20,215 nt of DNA, taken from positions 1-20,215 of the forward strand of contig CAYGZQ010000024.1 in the NCBI GenBank assembly GCA_964354375.1, written 5' to 3'. The translations under genes and the position numbers were made by a program. Positions within the stretch are counted from its first letter, which is position 1. Each line of letters begins with the position of its first letter. Positions 1 to 8,600 of this stretch are shown here, one piece after another. Under the pieces are notes generated by a model. The model worked only from the letters and a program-made list of their open reading frames with translations, did no database searches and was not told the DNA's origin. The stretch comes from CAYGZQ01 sp964354375 [NCBI: uncultured Planctomycetota bacterium]. Its GTDB lineage: Bacteria > JAJVIF01 > JAPKYR01.

Positions 1-934
1 TAAGCCTGCCGGCCTTGTCGACAATCGCGGACGACACCGCCACTTTCCCCGCCTGGTGAAGAAGCCCGGATATTTCCAGCTTGAAAAGCTCTTCCTTGCC
101 GAATCCCAGCTCTCGTCCGATCTCCCTGGCGAGGTTCGCGACCCGTCTCGAATGCCCCCGGGTGAACCTGTGCCTCGCATCGATGATCCTGCTGAACAGG
201 TCGAAGATGCCGATGATCCTGGAGCCTGTAAGCCGGGTGAACAGCGGATTGCGCTCGGTCTCGCGCTTGAGAATCGAGCGAGTGTCCTCATCCAGCTCCG
301 CGATTTTCTCCACGCCCCGCTCTTCGAAAAGGGCCATCAGCAGGCCGACATGTCCCGGATTGAACTGGATGCCCGCGAACTTGCGCATCTCGGCGATCGC
401 CTTGTCGGACGGGAGCGCTGGGCGCCAGGGTCGGGGCGACAGGAGCGCGTCCATCGTATCCGACGCGGTCAGAAGCTGAGCGCCCTCCGGGATTCCCTCC
501 CACCTGAGGCTGTCCGGATAACCAGTACCGTCCCATCTCTCGTGGTGCCAGCGGATGACATGGGCGGTCGAGTCGAGAGTGGGAATCTCGCGGACGATCT
601 CGAATCCCACGTGCGGGTGCCCGTAGATAGCCGCCTTCTCGCGGAGTGTGAGGGAGCCTTTCTTTCTGAGGATGCCGTCGGGGGTGCCGATCTGGCCAAT
701 GTCGTGGAGCAGTCCCGCGTAGTAGACATCTCTCAGGTAACTCGACGGCATCTCCATCTTGCGACCGAGGTTCACGGCAATGCCGGCCACTCTCTGGGCG
801 TGCTGGTGGGAGGCCTGCTCGACGAGGTCCATGGTCAGGCTCAGGGCCTTGACGATGTCCTCGAAGAGCTCGTACTGATCGCCCAGGAGGTCCGGATTCC
901 ACTCGCCATCGTGCTTTCCGTTACCGTCGACCAT
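1..934 (-). CDS. HD-GYP domain phosphodiesterase, tandem HD domains (partial, C-terminus off the left edge)
   Basis: Read in the minus frame from ATG at 934, 311 codons are visible and the gene continues past the left edge. Residues about 40-200 form a full HD-GYP domain: a helix with HQHAQRVA (43-50), the metal-binding HD in LLHDIGQIG (75-83), a conserved H at 106/108, and the diagnostic HHERWDGTGYP (130-140). From about residue 240 a second HD-type domain begins with HSRRVA (261-266), but its HD pair is HQ (LLHQAGKV, 291-298). HD-GYP proteins hydrolyse cyclic di-GMP and often act beside motility genes, which fits the adjacent flagellar cluster. No membrane segment or receiver domain lies before the HD-GYP domain, so it looks cytosolic. 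A TATAAT -10 box lies 22 bp upstream, so it probably has its own promoter. The function of the second, altered domain is inferred only. Confidence 0.88.
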   Translation of the reverse strand, partial: MVDGNGKHDGEWNPDLLGDQYELFEDIVKALSLTMDLVEQASHQHAQRVAGIAVNLGRKMEMPSSYLRDVYYAGLLHDIGQIGTPDGILRKKGSLTLREKAAIYGHPHVGFEIVREIPTLDSTAHVIRWHHERWDGTGYPDSLRWEGIPEGAQLLTASDTMDALLSPRPWRPALPSDKAIAEMRKFAGIQFNPGHVGLLMALFEERGVEKIAELDEDTRSILKRETERNPLFTRLTGSRIIGIFDLFSRIIDARHRFTRGHSRRVANLAREIGRELGFGKEELFKLEISGLLHQAGKVAVSSAIVDKAGRL

Positions 935-956
935 AGCGCTTGCAGTCAATCGTTCA

Positions 957-962
957 ATTATA
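957..962 (-). promoter_or_regulatory. -10 box of the HD-GYP gene promoter
   Basis: The minus strand reads TATAAT here, a perfect sigma-70 -10 hexamer, 22 bp before the ATG at 934. No good -35 box lies 16-18 bp upstream, so recognition may depend on an activator. It supports the start at 934. Confidence 0.45.
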
Positions 963-989
963 CACGAGTTCCCCGCATGCCCCCGCGTG

Positions 990-1010
990 CCGCGTGCGTC
1001 CCGCACGCGG
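990..1010 (-). terminator. GC-rich hairpin downstream of fliF
   Basis: A perfect 9-bp inverted repeat (CCGCGTGCG, loop TCC, CGCACGCGG) lies between fliF and the HD-GYP gene. There is no U-run after it on the minus strand, so intrinsic termination is uncertain. Two further inverted repeats sit beside it: 7-bp arms at 1033-1039/1045-1051 and at 1061-1067/1077-1083. The whole 935-1136 gap thus holds three stem-loops and no clear gene. They may end the flagellar transcript or protect its 3' end. Confidence 0.35.
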
Positions 1011-1136
1011 TTCTTCCGGAAGACATAAGAACCATGCGCAGGATGCGCATGCTACGTGGAAACACGGGGGCTGTCACCGTGTTCATTAGTTTCAGAGGTG
1101 GGCGGCAGATCGTTCACTCCGACTCAGCGACCGGGG

Positions 1137-2693
1137 TCATTCCTTCAGCCATGTCTTGATGACCTTGGAAGCCGCCGCGGGGTCTTCCCGTATCAGCCGC
1201 TCGATCTCCTCGCGCATTCTTATCTTTTCGAGCGTGGCCGGATCGACAACGGGCAGATCCACCGGGATTTGCTCCTCGATCTCCGGCGGACCGGCGGGCG
1301 CGACAAAGGTCTTCTGGATGGGCTTGAAGAACTGCCTGAGCACAATGTAGAAAATGACGAGGACCGCAAAGGCAAGCGCGAACCTGAGGACCAGGGACCA
1401 GACCTCGCTCGCTCCCACTTTCGCCTGGCTGGCCGCGAGCTCATCCTTGAGGCTTGTGTCGAATGGTTTGAAAGCGATGGTGAGGGTGTCGCCGGTGTCC
1501 AGACTCAGGCCGGCGCCGTCCGCCACAAGCTGCTTGACCGTCGTGACCTCGGCCTGCCCGATATCGTCCTGCGGTCGTCCGGTGGAGTCAATGAGAACCC
1601 CCACCGAGCTGTGCTTCACAGTGCCGGGCGCCTGGGTGCGGGTCTCGTGTGTGCTCGATGATTCGTAGTTCTTGGTTTCAGTCGAGCTGTCCGACTTGTA
1701 GGGCTTTCCGGTGGTGCCCACGTACGAAGGAATGTTGCTCTCGGTGCCCGGAACGCCGACCGGAGCGGTGTAGCCTTCCCCGCTGACCGAATCCTCGGTT
1801 CTCTCCTCGCTCGCCAATACGCCGTGATCCGTGCCGCTCACCGGCTCGTAGTCCAGGCTCTCGGTCTGCACCTGGTCGAAATCCATCTCGCATGAAAAGC
1901 TGACCGCCACTTTCCCGAATCCGTAGACCGGCTCCAGGAGCGAGCGTATGGCCGCGGTTTTCTGCAGCTCGTAGTTTCTGCGCGCCTCTTCCTGGGAGGG
2001 CAGGAGGCCTCCGGGCTGCTCGTCGGTGGGTCCGGTGAGGAGGTTCATGTTCTGATCGATGATGGTGACGTTGTCGGGCTTGCCGCCGATGGCGCCCGCG
2101 ACGAACGTACGCACCGCGCCTATGTTCTCGCGCGACAGCGTTGTGCCGGGGGGCACGACGTTCAGGACCACGCTGGCGGCGGGATCGACCTTCTCGGATA
2201 TGAACGGGCTCGGCTGCGGGAGCGTGAGATGCACCCTCGCGGCGGAGACCTCTCTTAAGCTCATGAGCGTCCTTGCCAGCTCCCCTTCAAGCGCCTGGGT
2301 GGTCTTGACGCGCTGCGTGCGATCGCTTATGCCGAATGGTGACCTGTCGAGGATCTCGTAGCCGGTTGTTCCGGTCGGCACGAATCCGCCGGACGCGAGC
2401 GAGATGCGAAGCTCGTCCACCTTGTCCGCGGGGACATGGATGCTCTTGCCGCCGTCCTTGATCTGGTATTTCACGTTCTCCGCCTGGAGCTCGCTCACCA
2501 CCCGCCCGGCGTCGGACGCTTCCAGGTTCCCGTACAGAAGCGCGTACGCGGGCTGCCGGGCCATGCCGATCCAGATCACCAGCGCCGTGATGAGTATCAG
2601 GGCGGAGGCCATCACGATCAGCTTCTCGCTCGAGTTGAGCCTCGCCCAGAGAAGGCCGAGTTGTGCAGGGAAGGAGCGGTTTTCGGATTCCAT
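1137..2693 (-). CDS. fliF: Flagellar MS-ring protein FliF
   Basis: 518 aa, the normal FliF length. FliF forms the membrane-embedded MS ring on which the flagellar rotor and export gate assemble. An N-terminal transmembrane helix (about 24-45, rich in I/L/V/A) is followed by the ring-building YscJ/FliF domain (for example QPAYALLYGNLEASDAG, then LAREL/ARTLMSL-type segments). A variable periplasmic region follows, with TETKNYESSSTHETR-like linker sequence, then a second transmembrane helix (about 430-455) and a cytoplasmic tail. The tail ends REDPAAASKVIKTWLKE, the conserved FliG-binding segment, so a FliG partner is expected. ATG at 2693 has a GGGGG ribosome-binding stretch about 7 nt upstream. 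It follows fliE by 49 nt. The fliG gene that usually comes next is absent; the stop overlaps an ATG (ATGA) that opens only 8 codons. Confidence 0.97.
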   Translation of the reverse strand: MESENRSFPAQLGLLWARLNSSEKLIVMASALILITALVIWIGMARQPAYALLYGNLEASDAGRVVSELQAENVKYQIKDGGKSIHVPADKVDELRISLASGGFVPTGTTGYEILDRSPFGISDRTQRVKTTQALEGELARTLMSLREVSAARVHLTLPQPSPFISEKVDPAASVVLNVVPPGTTLSRENIGAVRTFVAGAIGGKPDNVTIIDQNMNLLTGPTDEQPGGLLPSQEEARRNYELQKTAAIRSLLEPVYGFGKVAVSFSCEMDFDQVQTESLDYEPVSGTDHGVLASEERTEDSVSGEGYTAPVGVPGTESNIPSYVGTTGKPYKSDSSTETKNYESSSTHETRTQAPGTVKHSSVGVLIDSTGRPQDDIGQAEVTTVKQLVADGAGLSLDTGDTLTIAFKPFDTSLKDELAASQAKVGASEVWSLVLRFALAFAVLVIFYIVLRQFFKPIQKTFVAPAGPPEIEEQIPVDLPVVDPATLEKIRMREEIERLIREDPAAASKVIKTWLKE

Positions 2694-2711
2694 AGTTGCC
2701 CCCGATCGCCT

Positions 2712-2729
2712 ACCGCCGTCCGCGGCGGT
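2712..2729 (-). other. Stem-loop in the fliE-fliF gap
   Basis: Perfect 7-bp inverted repeat ACCGCCG / CGGCGGT with a 4-nt loop, inside the 49-nt fliE-fliF gap and about 20 nt before the fliF start. No U-run follows, so it is more likely an mRNA stability or translation element than a terminator. Confidence 0.35.
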
Positions 2730-2742
2730 CCTTCAAGCCGAC

Positions 2743-3051
2743 TCAGACCGGCATGCGGCTTATTTCCTGGTAGGCCTCGATCAGTTTGTTGCGAAGCTCG
2801 AGGAGCAGCTCCATGGCGATCTGGGCCTTCGTGGCCGCCAGCATCACCTGGTGAAGCTCAACGGGCTTGCCGAGCGCAAGATCGACGGAGAGGCGGTCCT
2901 GGTTCGACGCAAGGTCCTGGACGCCCTGGATGCCCTGCGCCAGAAGGTCGGCGAAGCTGATCTGCTCGGACGGTCCCGCGCCGGAATCCCGTGGGATTTC
3001 GAGAATCGGGAACTTCCCTTGCAGAATCGATGCTGCTTTTCCTACTTCCAT
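2743..3051 (-). CDS. fliE: Flagellar hook-basal body protein FliE
   Basis: 102 aa from ATG at 3051 (MEVGKAASILQG...). FliE is the small adaptor joining the MS ring and export gate to the proximal rod. The conserved C-terminal half is clear: LALGKPVELHQVMLAATKAQ, then the ending LRNKLIEAYQEISRMPV, which is typical of FliE. The reading frame stays open upstream to a GTG at 3081, which would give 112 aa. I prefer 3051 because it is an ATG and gives the usual family length. It sits between flgC and fliF as in many bacteria. The 125-nt gap to flgC contains a nested inverted repeat. Confidence 0.93.
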   Translation of the reverse strand: MEVGKAASILQGKFPILEIPRDSGAGPSEQISFADLLAQGIQGVQDLASNQDRLSVDLALGKPVELHQVMLAATKAQIAMELLLELRNKLIEAYQEISRMPV

Positions 3052-3070
3052 CGTTGCGCTCACATGCGCC

Positions 3071-3103
3071 AATGGCCCCACCGCGCGGTGAGGTCAGGCC
3101 ATT
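3071..3103 (-). other. Nested inverted repeat upstream of fliE
   Basis: Outer arms AATGGCC (3071-3077) and GGCCATT (3097-3103) enclose a 12-bp perfect palindrome CACCGCGCGGTG (3079-3090). It ends about 20 nt before the chosen fliE start, between flgC and fliE. It could be an mRNA processing or stability structure. No U-run supports termination. Confidence 0.3.
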
Positions 3104-3176
3104 GTCTTTGCATCCTTAGTATCCATATCGGGGGCAATATTTTTTAATGCGATTTGAACCGACCCCAGGATGGTCT

Positions 3177-3626
3177 CTAGCGACCTATCGTCAGTGTCCT
3201 CATCAGAAGCTGCTTCGTGGTCTCGAAGACGGAGAGATTCGCTTCGTAAGCCCGGTTCGATTCTATGAGGTCGACCATCTCGATGATCGGGTCGACGTTG
3301 GGGTAGGCGACATCGCCGTTCGCATCGGCATCCGGGTGTCCGGGGTTGTGAACGATGTTGAACGGGGAGGAGTCCTCGATCACTCCGAGCACTCTTACGC
3401 CGGCGAACGGCATGGGGTCCCTGTCCCAGCCGCGACCGGGAAGCCGGCCCGGGTTCACGGGGGGGGATGTGCGGGACGCGAAGACGGCCAGGTGTCGCCT
3501 GAACGGGCCTCCCTGCGCCGTGCGGGTGGTGGACGCGTTCGCGATGTTGTCCGCGATCAGGTCCATCCTGAGCCGCTGCGCCGTAAGGCCGCTGGATGCT
3601 ATGTCAAGCGACGAGTAGAGGGACAA
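3177..3626 (-). CDS. flgC: Flagellar basal-body rod protein FlgC
   Basis: 149 aa, typical length. FlgC is a proximal rod subunit of the flagellar axial structure, exported through the flagellar type III system. The N-terminal rod signature SLDIASSGLTAQRLRMDLIA followed by DNIANAST is present. The C-terminal signature DVAYPNVDPIIEMVDLIES, then NRAYEANLSVFETTKQLL, is also typical. The middle is family-variable and proline/glycine-rich. It starts 3 nt after flgB ends, so the two are translationally close and surely co-transcribed. Confidence 0.96.
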   Translation of the reverse strand: MSLYSSLDIASSGLTAQRLRMDLIADNIANASTTRTAQGGPFRRHLAVFASRTSPPVNPGRLPGRGWDRDPMPFAGVRVLGVIEDSSPFNIVHNPGHPDADANGDVAYPNVDPIIEMVDLIESNRAYEANLSVFETTKQLLMRTLTIGR

Positions 3627-3629
3627 TGT

Positions 3630-4070
3630 TTACCGCCTCCCCTCGCTTATGACGGTTCTAAGGGCGGCGAAACGCCTGCTCACCAGCTCGGTCAGGGCCG
3701 AGTACATGATGGCGTTCTTGGCCTGCTCCGCGGTCTCCTGGTCGATGTCCACGTTGTTGCCGTCGAGACGATAGGTTGTCCTTTCATCCGTATAGATTAA
3801 ACCGTATGGTGTGATGGTCCCGACCAGACCCTTTGCGGCATGCCCCGGAAGGTGCAGCGGATTCGTCCTGCGAAGGGGAAGGTCCGCGCCGGGATGAGCC
3901 TCCCCCAGTTCCTTCGCGAGGAACTCCTCGAACTTCAGCCGCTGGGCCTTGTAATTGGGGGTGTCGGCGTTCGCGATGTTGTGAGCGATCAGACGTGACT
4001 TGGCGCTCGTCGCATCCATGGCGAACTCGAGCGCCAATTGTGGTTGACTATTGAACAGCCCGTTAATCAT
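3630..4070 (-). CDS. flgB: Flagellar basal-body rod protein FlgB
   Basis: 146 aa, normal for FlgB, a proximal rod subunit. Recognised by the N-terminal LALEFAMDATSAKSRLIAHN followed by IANADTPNYKAQRLKFEEFL, and by the C-terminal GNNVDIDQETAEQAKNAIMY. It is the first gene of the flgB-flgC-fliE-fliF cluster. The ATG at 4070 is preceded by a GGGGGT ribosome-binding sequence 9 nt upstream, and this sequence lies in the 3' arm of a leader hairpin. A TATACT box lies further upstream. Confidence 0.95.
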   Translation of the reverse strand: MINGLFNSQPQLALEFAMDATSAKSRLIAHNIANADTPNYKAQRLKFEEFLAKELGEAHPGADLPLRRTNPLHLPGHAAKGLVGTITPYGLIYTDERTTYRLDGNNVDIDQETAEQAKNAIMYSALTELVSRRFAALRTVISEGRR

Positions 4071-4078
4071 ACGCGACT

Positions 4079-4097
4079 AACCCCCGCACCGGGGGTT
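4079..4097 (-). promoter_or_regulatory. flgB leader hairpin that would mask the ribosome-binding site
   Basis: On the minus strand the leader reads AACCCCC, a 5-nt loop, then GGGGGTT: a perfect 7-bp stem. GGGGGT in the 3' arm is the only Shine-Dalgarno-like sequence before the flgB ATG, with a spacing of 9 nt. When folded it would be hidden. It may be a translational switch for the flagellar operon; this is inferred from sequence only. Confidence 0.45.
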
Positions 4098-4103
4098 TTG
4101 CAC

Positions 4104-4133
4104 AGTATATTTTTTCGGCCATGAGAACTTGAA
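4104..4133 (-). promoter_or_regulatory. Possible sigma-70-type promoter of the flgB operon
   Basis: The minus strand has TATACT at 4104-4109 (5 of 6 to consensus). A weak TTCAAG lies 18 bp upstream at 4128-4133. An A-run precedes the -10 box. I see no correctly spaced sigma-54 (-24/-12) or sigma-28 elements here. Confidence 0.4.
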
Positions 4134-4140
4134 CTGAACG

Positions 4141-4489
4141 AGACTAGACGGTTTATATGGTGGTTGGAAACCAGGGGGAATTATCCACATGTCACCTGTC
4201 TCTTAAAAGCAACAGAAAGTTACTCAGCCGCACCCGATAGTAATCAGGAGAAAGCTCTCACCTTCCCGCATGTCTAAGTTTTTAGTACCCGCTTTTAACA
4301 TCAGTAGAGCCTTTCCCACAGCTTCACACACTCACGTGGAAAGACAGGTCTGAATTGTTTACTATAACCGCTCGAAGTGGTGTATAAGCTTGGCCGAAAA
4401 TGTTATAGGGATTTTCCCACATTTCTCCACATCTCCTGACCCCGTCAGACCCGCTTGCGTAAGACCGTCGTATGCCTTCCGGAAGCTTC
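4141..4489. other. Gene-poor region with DnaA-box-like sites (possible DnaA-binding region)
   Basis: About 350 bp with no credible gene, less GC-rich than its surroundings. It contains one perfect DnaA box TTATCCACA (4181-4189), one relaxed match TTCTCCACA (4423-4431), and two similar sequences TTTCCCACA (4312-4320 and 4413-4421), all in the same orientation. The last two 9-mers are nearly adjacent. This could be a DnaA-regulated promoter region, a DnaA-titration site or, less likely, part of an origin; no dnaA or dnaN gene is in the window. Confidence 0.4.
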
Positions 4490-5509
4490 TCAGGCGCGAT
4501 CGCGCCAGCGCTCGCGCTCGGGCCTGAGCCATTCCCGTATCCATGACCGATCCGTACCCCACGTGCGGTCCATGCGCGCCCGCCTCCTCAGCACTCCCGG
4601 AATCGTCCGCGCGAAGAACGATGGTCCGATAAGCCACGCCAGGGGATCGGTTACGAGCGCCCTGAAGAAACCGTACATCTCCTGGACGAATATCGGCCCG
4701 AGGTCCACAAACAGGCTTTCGAGCGACTCGTGCTTCCACATGATCCTTCGACGGTTCCCGTACGCGCGCAGTCTCACTGCGAGCTCCCTTCTGCCGCCCG
4801 AGCCTCCAAGTGAGTGAGTTCCCTCGGCTGCGGGAACGTACCCAAGCCTCCATCCTGCCCTGTGCAATCGATAATCGAGATCGATGTCCTCGAAGTAGGC
4901 GAAGAAGTCGGGGTCGAACGGGCCTTCCTCCTCACGCGCCGATTCCAGAGCCTCGCGACGGTAGAGCGAGCATGCCGCGGAGAGACCGAAGACCTCGCCG
5001 GCAGGCCACTGCGGCGATTCTCCCGGCCGAAGGACTTTTCCCCCGCCTCGATTCCTCACCACCCGATCTCGGAAAATCACGTGCCCGGTCGTGTCGATCG
5101 TGCGCGCACCCTCCGAGTCGGACGACCGCAAGAGAGTTCCGCATACCCCGGCCCAGCGGGAATTCGCCTGCAGTGCGCTTACGAGAAGGTTCAGGTGACT
5201 CGGGCTCAGTTCCACGTCCTGGTTCATGAAGCACACCCACGGGGCGCCGGAATGGGCGTACAGCTTGTTCATACCGGCGGCGAATCCGATGTTCCCGGGC
5301 TCTTCCAGAAGCTTCCACGCAGGTGCCCCACGGTTCTGGGACAGTCGGTATCCCGCCCATTCGCCGGTGTCCTCGGGGCATCCGTTGTCGAGCAGAAGAA
5401 TTTCCAGGGAGACGTCCTGCTGATTCACCAGCGAATCAAGACATGCATGGATAGTGTTGCGACCCCTGTAAAGGGGGATCAGGACGCTTATCCGGGGAAT
5501 CGAATGCAT
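4490..5509 (-). CDS. Family 2 glycosyltransferase (rhamnosyltransferase-like)
   Basis: 339 aa from ATG at 5509. It has a GT-A fold: ISVLIPLYRGRNTIHACLDS at the N-terminus, a nucleotide-binding LLLDNGCPED, the EPGNIGFAAGMNKLY motif typical of WcaE/RfbF-like enzymes, and a metal-binding CFMNQDVELSP in place of DxD. Further on are FFAYFEDIDLDYRLHRAGW (acceptor/catalytic ED) and a basic C-terminal tail. Such enzymes transfer a sugar from a nucleotide sugar to a polysaccharide or glycan at the inner membrane; the substrate is unknown. The frame is open to a GTG at 5557, but a good -10 box lies between that codon and 5509, so the shorter start is preferred. It is monocistronic, separated from the upstream gene by a terminator. 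Confidence 0.88.
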   Translation of the reverse strand: MHSIPRISVLIPLYRGRNTIHACLDSLVNQQDVSLEILLLDNGCPEDTGEWAGYRLSQNRGAPAWKLLEEPGNIGFAAGMNKLYAHSGAPWVCFMNQDVELSPSHLNLLVSALQANSRWAGVCGTLLRSSDSEGARTIDTTGHVIFRDRVVRNRGGGKVLRPGESPQWPAGEVFGLSAACSLYRREALESAREEEGPFDPDFFAYFEDIDLDYRLHRAGWRLGYVPAAEGTHSLGGSGGRRELAVRLRAYGNRRRIMWKHESLESLFVDLGPIFVQEMYGFFRALVTDPLAWLIGPSFFARTIPGVLRRRARMDRTWGTDRSWIREWLRPERERWRDRA

Positions 5510-5526
5510 TTCGGCGATCCGCTTAG

Positions 5527-5532
5527 ATTGTA
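5527..5532 (-). promoter_or_regulatory. Extended -10 promoter of the glycosyltransferase gene
   Basis: The minus strand reads TGCTACAAT, an extended -10 element (TG-N-TACAAT). A TTGCAC lies 19 bp upstream. Transcription would start about 10 nt before the ATG at 5509, giving a very short leader and arguing against the GTG at 5557. Confidence 0.5.
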
Positions 5533-5575
5533 GCAGAGTTGTTCCTCGTGTGTGCAACCGGGCGGCCGCGACGGA

Positions 5576-5606
5576 GGCAAAACAAAGGCGCCCCGAAAGG
5601 AGCGCC
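5576..5606 (-). terminator. Rho-independent terminator after the repeat lipoprotein gene
   Basis: On the minus strand GGCGCTCC, loop TTTC, GGGGCGCC forms an 8-bp stem with one G-U pair. It is followed directly by TTTGTTTTG. It lies 28 nt after the stop codon at 5635 and separates that gene from the glycosyltransferase. Confidence 0.85.
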
Positions 5607-5634
5607 GAAGAAGTCGAGCCATGATACCGAGGGG

Positions 5635-8600
5635 TCAGGAAATGTGCCAGGTATACTCGGCTGAATCAGCCTGCGGGACTGGTATGCACGAGTCCCAGAC
5701 CCAGATGAGCACGCGGTAGGTGCCTGCATCTTCGGCCTGAACCGCGCCGTGAATCTCCCCGGTGACCATGTCCATGATCAGCCCCTTGGGCAATCCGGAA
5801 GCGTCCCACAACAGATTCCCGTCGCCACCGGTGACGTTCATGGTGTAGTTGTATGGAGTGCCGTCGGCGGTCGGTGTGGGAATGGTGGCATCCGTAATTA
5901 CAGGTGCGCCCGCGGCGCAGCCGGTGGACTCATCGAGGATGAGCTGGAAATCGAGCATCTGATCGCACTGTATGCCGGGATCGTCGCATTCATCGCAGAC
6001 CTCGACATCCACCAGATAGGTGCCGAATTCGGAGACATCCGTCGTGCCTCTCAGGAAACCCGTGGAGCTAAAGTCGACAGTGCCGGGAAGCGGCGGATCG
6101 CTGCCCAGGAGAGTCCAGGTCAGCACTCCCTGACCCATCTGCGCCGTGAACCTGAAGTTCACTGCATACCCCGCGGGAAGTTGACTGGAGGCGGGGGAGA
6201 TAATGTCGGGAGGGGGCATGCAGCCATTCGGGAGGACCGTCAGCGTGTAGTGGCTCGAGTCCGTCTGAGCGCCGGTCCAGCATGAGTCCGAGACCACCGC
6301 ATCGAACTGCCAATCCCCGATCTCGAGCGCGGTGGGGGTCCCGGACAACAGCCCATCGGGACTCAGCGTGAACGAAGGCGGCAGGGTGCCCAGGTGGTCC
6401 CATTGAAGAGCGCCTTCGCCGCCGGTCGCCGCGAATTGCAGCTCATAAGGGATATCCACAGTCGCGTCGGGCGTATCCGCGGTCGTTATGTCCGGCGCGG
6501 CCGCGCACGGCGCCGAGACCACCAGGTCCAGCGTCACGTCGTCGCATTGAGGCGTCGGGCAGGAGTCGCACACCTGGAAGTGGACGTTATAGGTGTCTTC
6601 CGTCCCCGACGCAGGGATGCCTGAGATCGTGCCGTCGCTGAAGACCAAATCGGCGGGAAGCTGGTCTTGGTCGGTGAGAATCTCCCATGTGAGAGTTCCT
6701 TCGCCGCCCTGGACAGCCAGCGAGTAGTTGTATTCCACCCCTACCCCGGCGACCGGCAATGTGGTTGTCGTGATTTCAGGTGCGGCAGCGCAACCCTGTC
6801 CTATGATCAGGTTGAAGATGTTGCTCACGGATTGCGGGCCGCCCTGGCATGAGTCCTGAACTTTGATCTCGATGCTGTAGGGGCTGCCGGCCATGGACCC
6901 GACCGTGGGCGTCCCGTGAAGCCGTCCGTCCGTCTCGAACTCCAGCCCGATAGTCGACAATGCGAAATCGTCGACCTGGGACCAGGTCAGAAGTCCCTCG
7001 CCCCCGGTGGCTTGGAACTGGAAATCGTACGGTACCCCCTCGTTCCCCTGCGGAAGCGTTGTGGTGACGAATTCCGGGGGGGCATCGCAGGGAGGATAGA
7101 TGAGGAATTCGAATATGCCGTTATCTTGCTGAGCTCCGACCGAGCAAGAGTCCTTCACGGTGACATCGAGGCTGTACAGGCCCTCGGTGCCCGTCGCGGG
7201 CGTTCCGCTCAGAGTCCCGTCCGAGTGCCATGTCAGGCCTGTGGGCGAGATCACGTTCGGATTATTCAGCAGCCATGTCAGCGCGCCCTCGCCGCCCGAA
7301 GCCTGGAACTGGAAGCTGTAGGCGAACCCCACCGTCGCGGAGTCGACCGCCGTCGTATCGATCTGAGGACCTGCGGCGCATGGCGCCGAACTGGGAGCCA
7401 CAATGAGAGAGAGCTCCTGCGTGTCGCACTGAGCCCCGACCGGGCAGGAGTCGCACACCTGGGCCGTGAAGATGTATGTCTCTCCGGTCACCCCGCCGCT
7501 GCCGGGACCCGGCGTGCCGGTGACGCCACCGCTGTCGGTCAGGACCACGCCGTTCGGGAGGGTTCCGTCGATTACTTCCCATGCGAGCTCACCGTGACCG
7601 CCCGCCGCCAGGAGCTGCCGGCTGTATGCCGTCCCTTCGGTGGCCCCGGGAATGGTCTGAGTCGTGATTGTTGGACCCGGATCGCATTCGACCTCCTTCG
7701 CAATCACGACGAAGGTCACCAGGACCGTGTCGCATTGCTCGCCGTCGGGGCAGGAATCGCAGACCTGAATGGTAAAGTGATAAACATTCGCGGTGCCCTC
7801 AGGGCATGTGCCCGACAGCAGGCCGCTCGAATCGATGTGCAGCCCGTCCGGGATGTCGCCGCTGATAATCGACCATTCGAGCTCGCCCTGCCCCGCGTCC
7901 GCGGTGCACTGGAAGAAGTACGGTACGCCCTCGGTCGCTTCGGGAATGCTGGTGAAAAGAATCTCGGGCGGGGCGGCACATCCGGGACCGGGAACGCAAT
8001 CGACGAAAAGCGTGAACTTCCCCGCGGACTCCCGCGTGATGACGGGATTCGAATCGGTCACCATCGCAATGAACTTAACCGTGGCGGGACCGTACTTGGG
8101 AGGTATGGTTCCGCGAATGTGTCCATCGTAGGTGAGCTCCAGGAACCAGGGGAGGTGAGTGCCGATGGGGATGATCGACCATTCGAACGGCGGCTCACCG
8201 CCCTCAACAACAAGCTGCTGATCGTAATTCGAGCCGCAGCTTGTAGCGGGAAGCGCGCCTCCCTCAACGTAAGGAGGGGGCGTTCCTCCGAGGAACGGAG
8301 TGTAGTCGAACTGGATCGGTCCGAACACCGCCATGTCGACCGTCCCGTCCTTCAGGGCTATCATCGCCCTTACGTAGACCCCGCCGGTCGTCACGCCGGA
8401 AAGGAAGTCGGCGATTGCGTGCCACTGGAAGGTGAACTCCCCGCCTCCGGACGGGACCTCCACCCAGGGCAGCGATGCCGGGTTAAATAATCCGGGCAGC
8501 GGTGTCGCGGGCGTGAAGGCCCCCTCTGTCCCGATCCTGAAGGAGACCGACAGCGCTACTTCGATCGCGTCCTGAGTCTCAACCCATATCGATACCGGGA

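Noticed and set aside
56-1159. 367-codon plus-strand open frame at the left end
   Set aside because: It is antisense to the HD-GYP protein and the end of fliF, both of which have unmistakable motifs.
4493-4506. Perfect palindrome GGCGCGATCGCGCC at the end of the glycosyltransferase gene
   Set aside because: It lies in coding sequence for the C-terminal WRDRA and is followed by no U-run; in GC-rich DNA this can occur by codon use.
6916-8490. 524-codon plus-strand open frame opposite the repeat lipoprotein
   Set aside because: The repeat pattern, lipobox, ribosome-binding site, promoter and terminator all support the minus-strand gene; the plus frame is Arg-rich shadow sequence.
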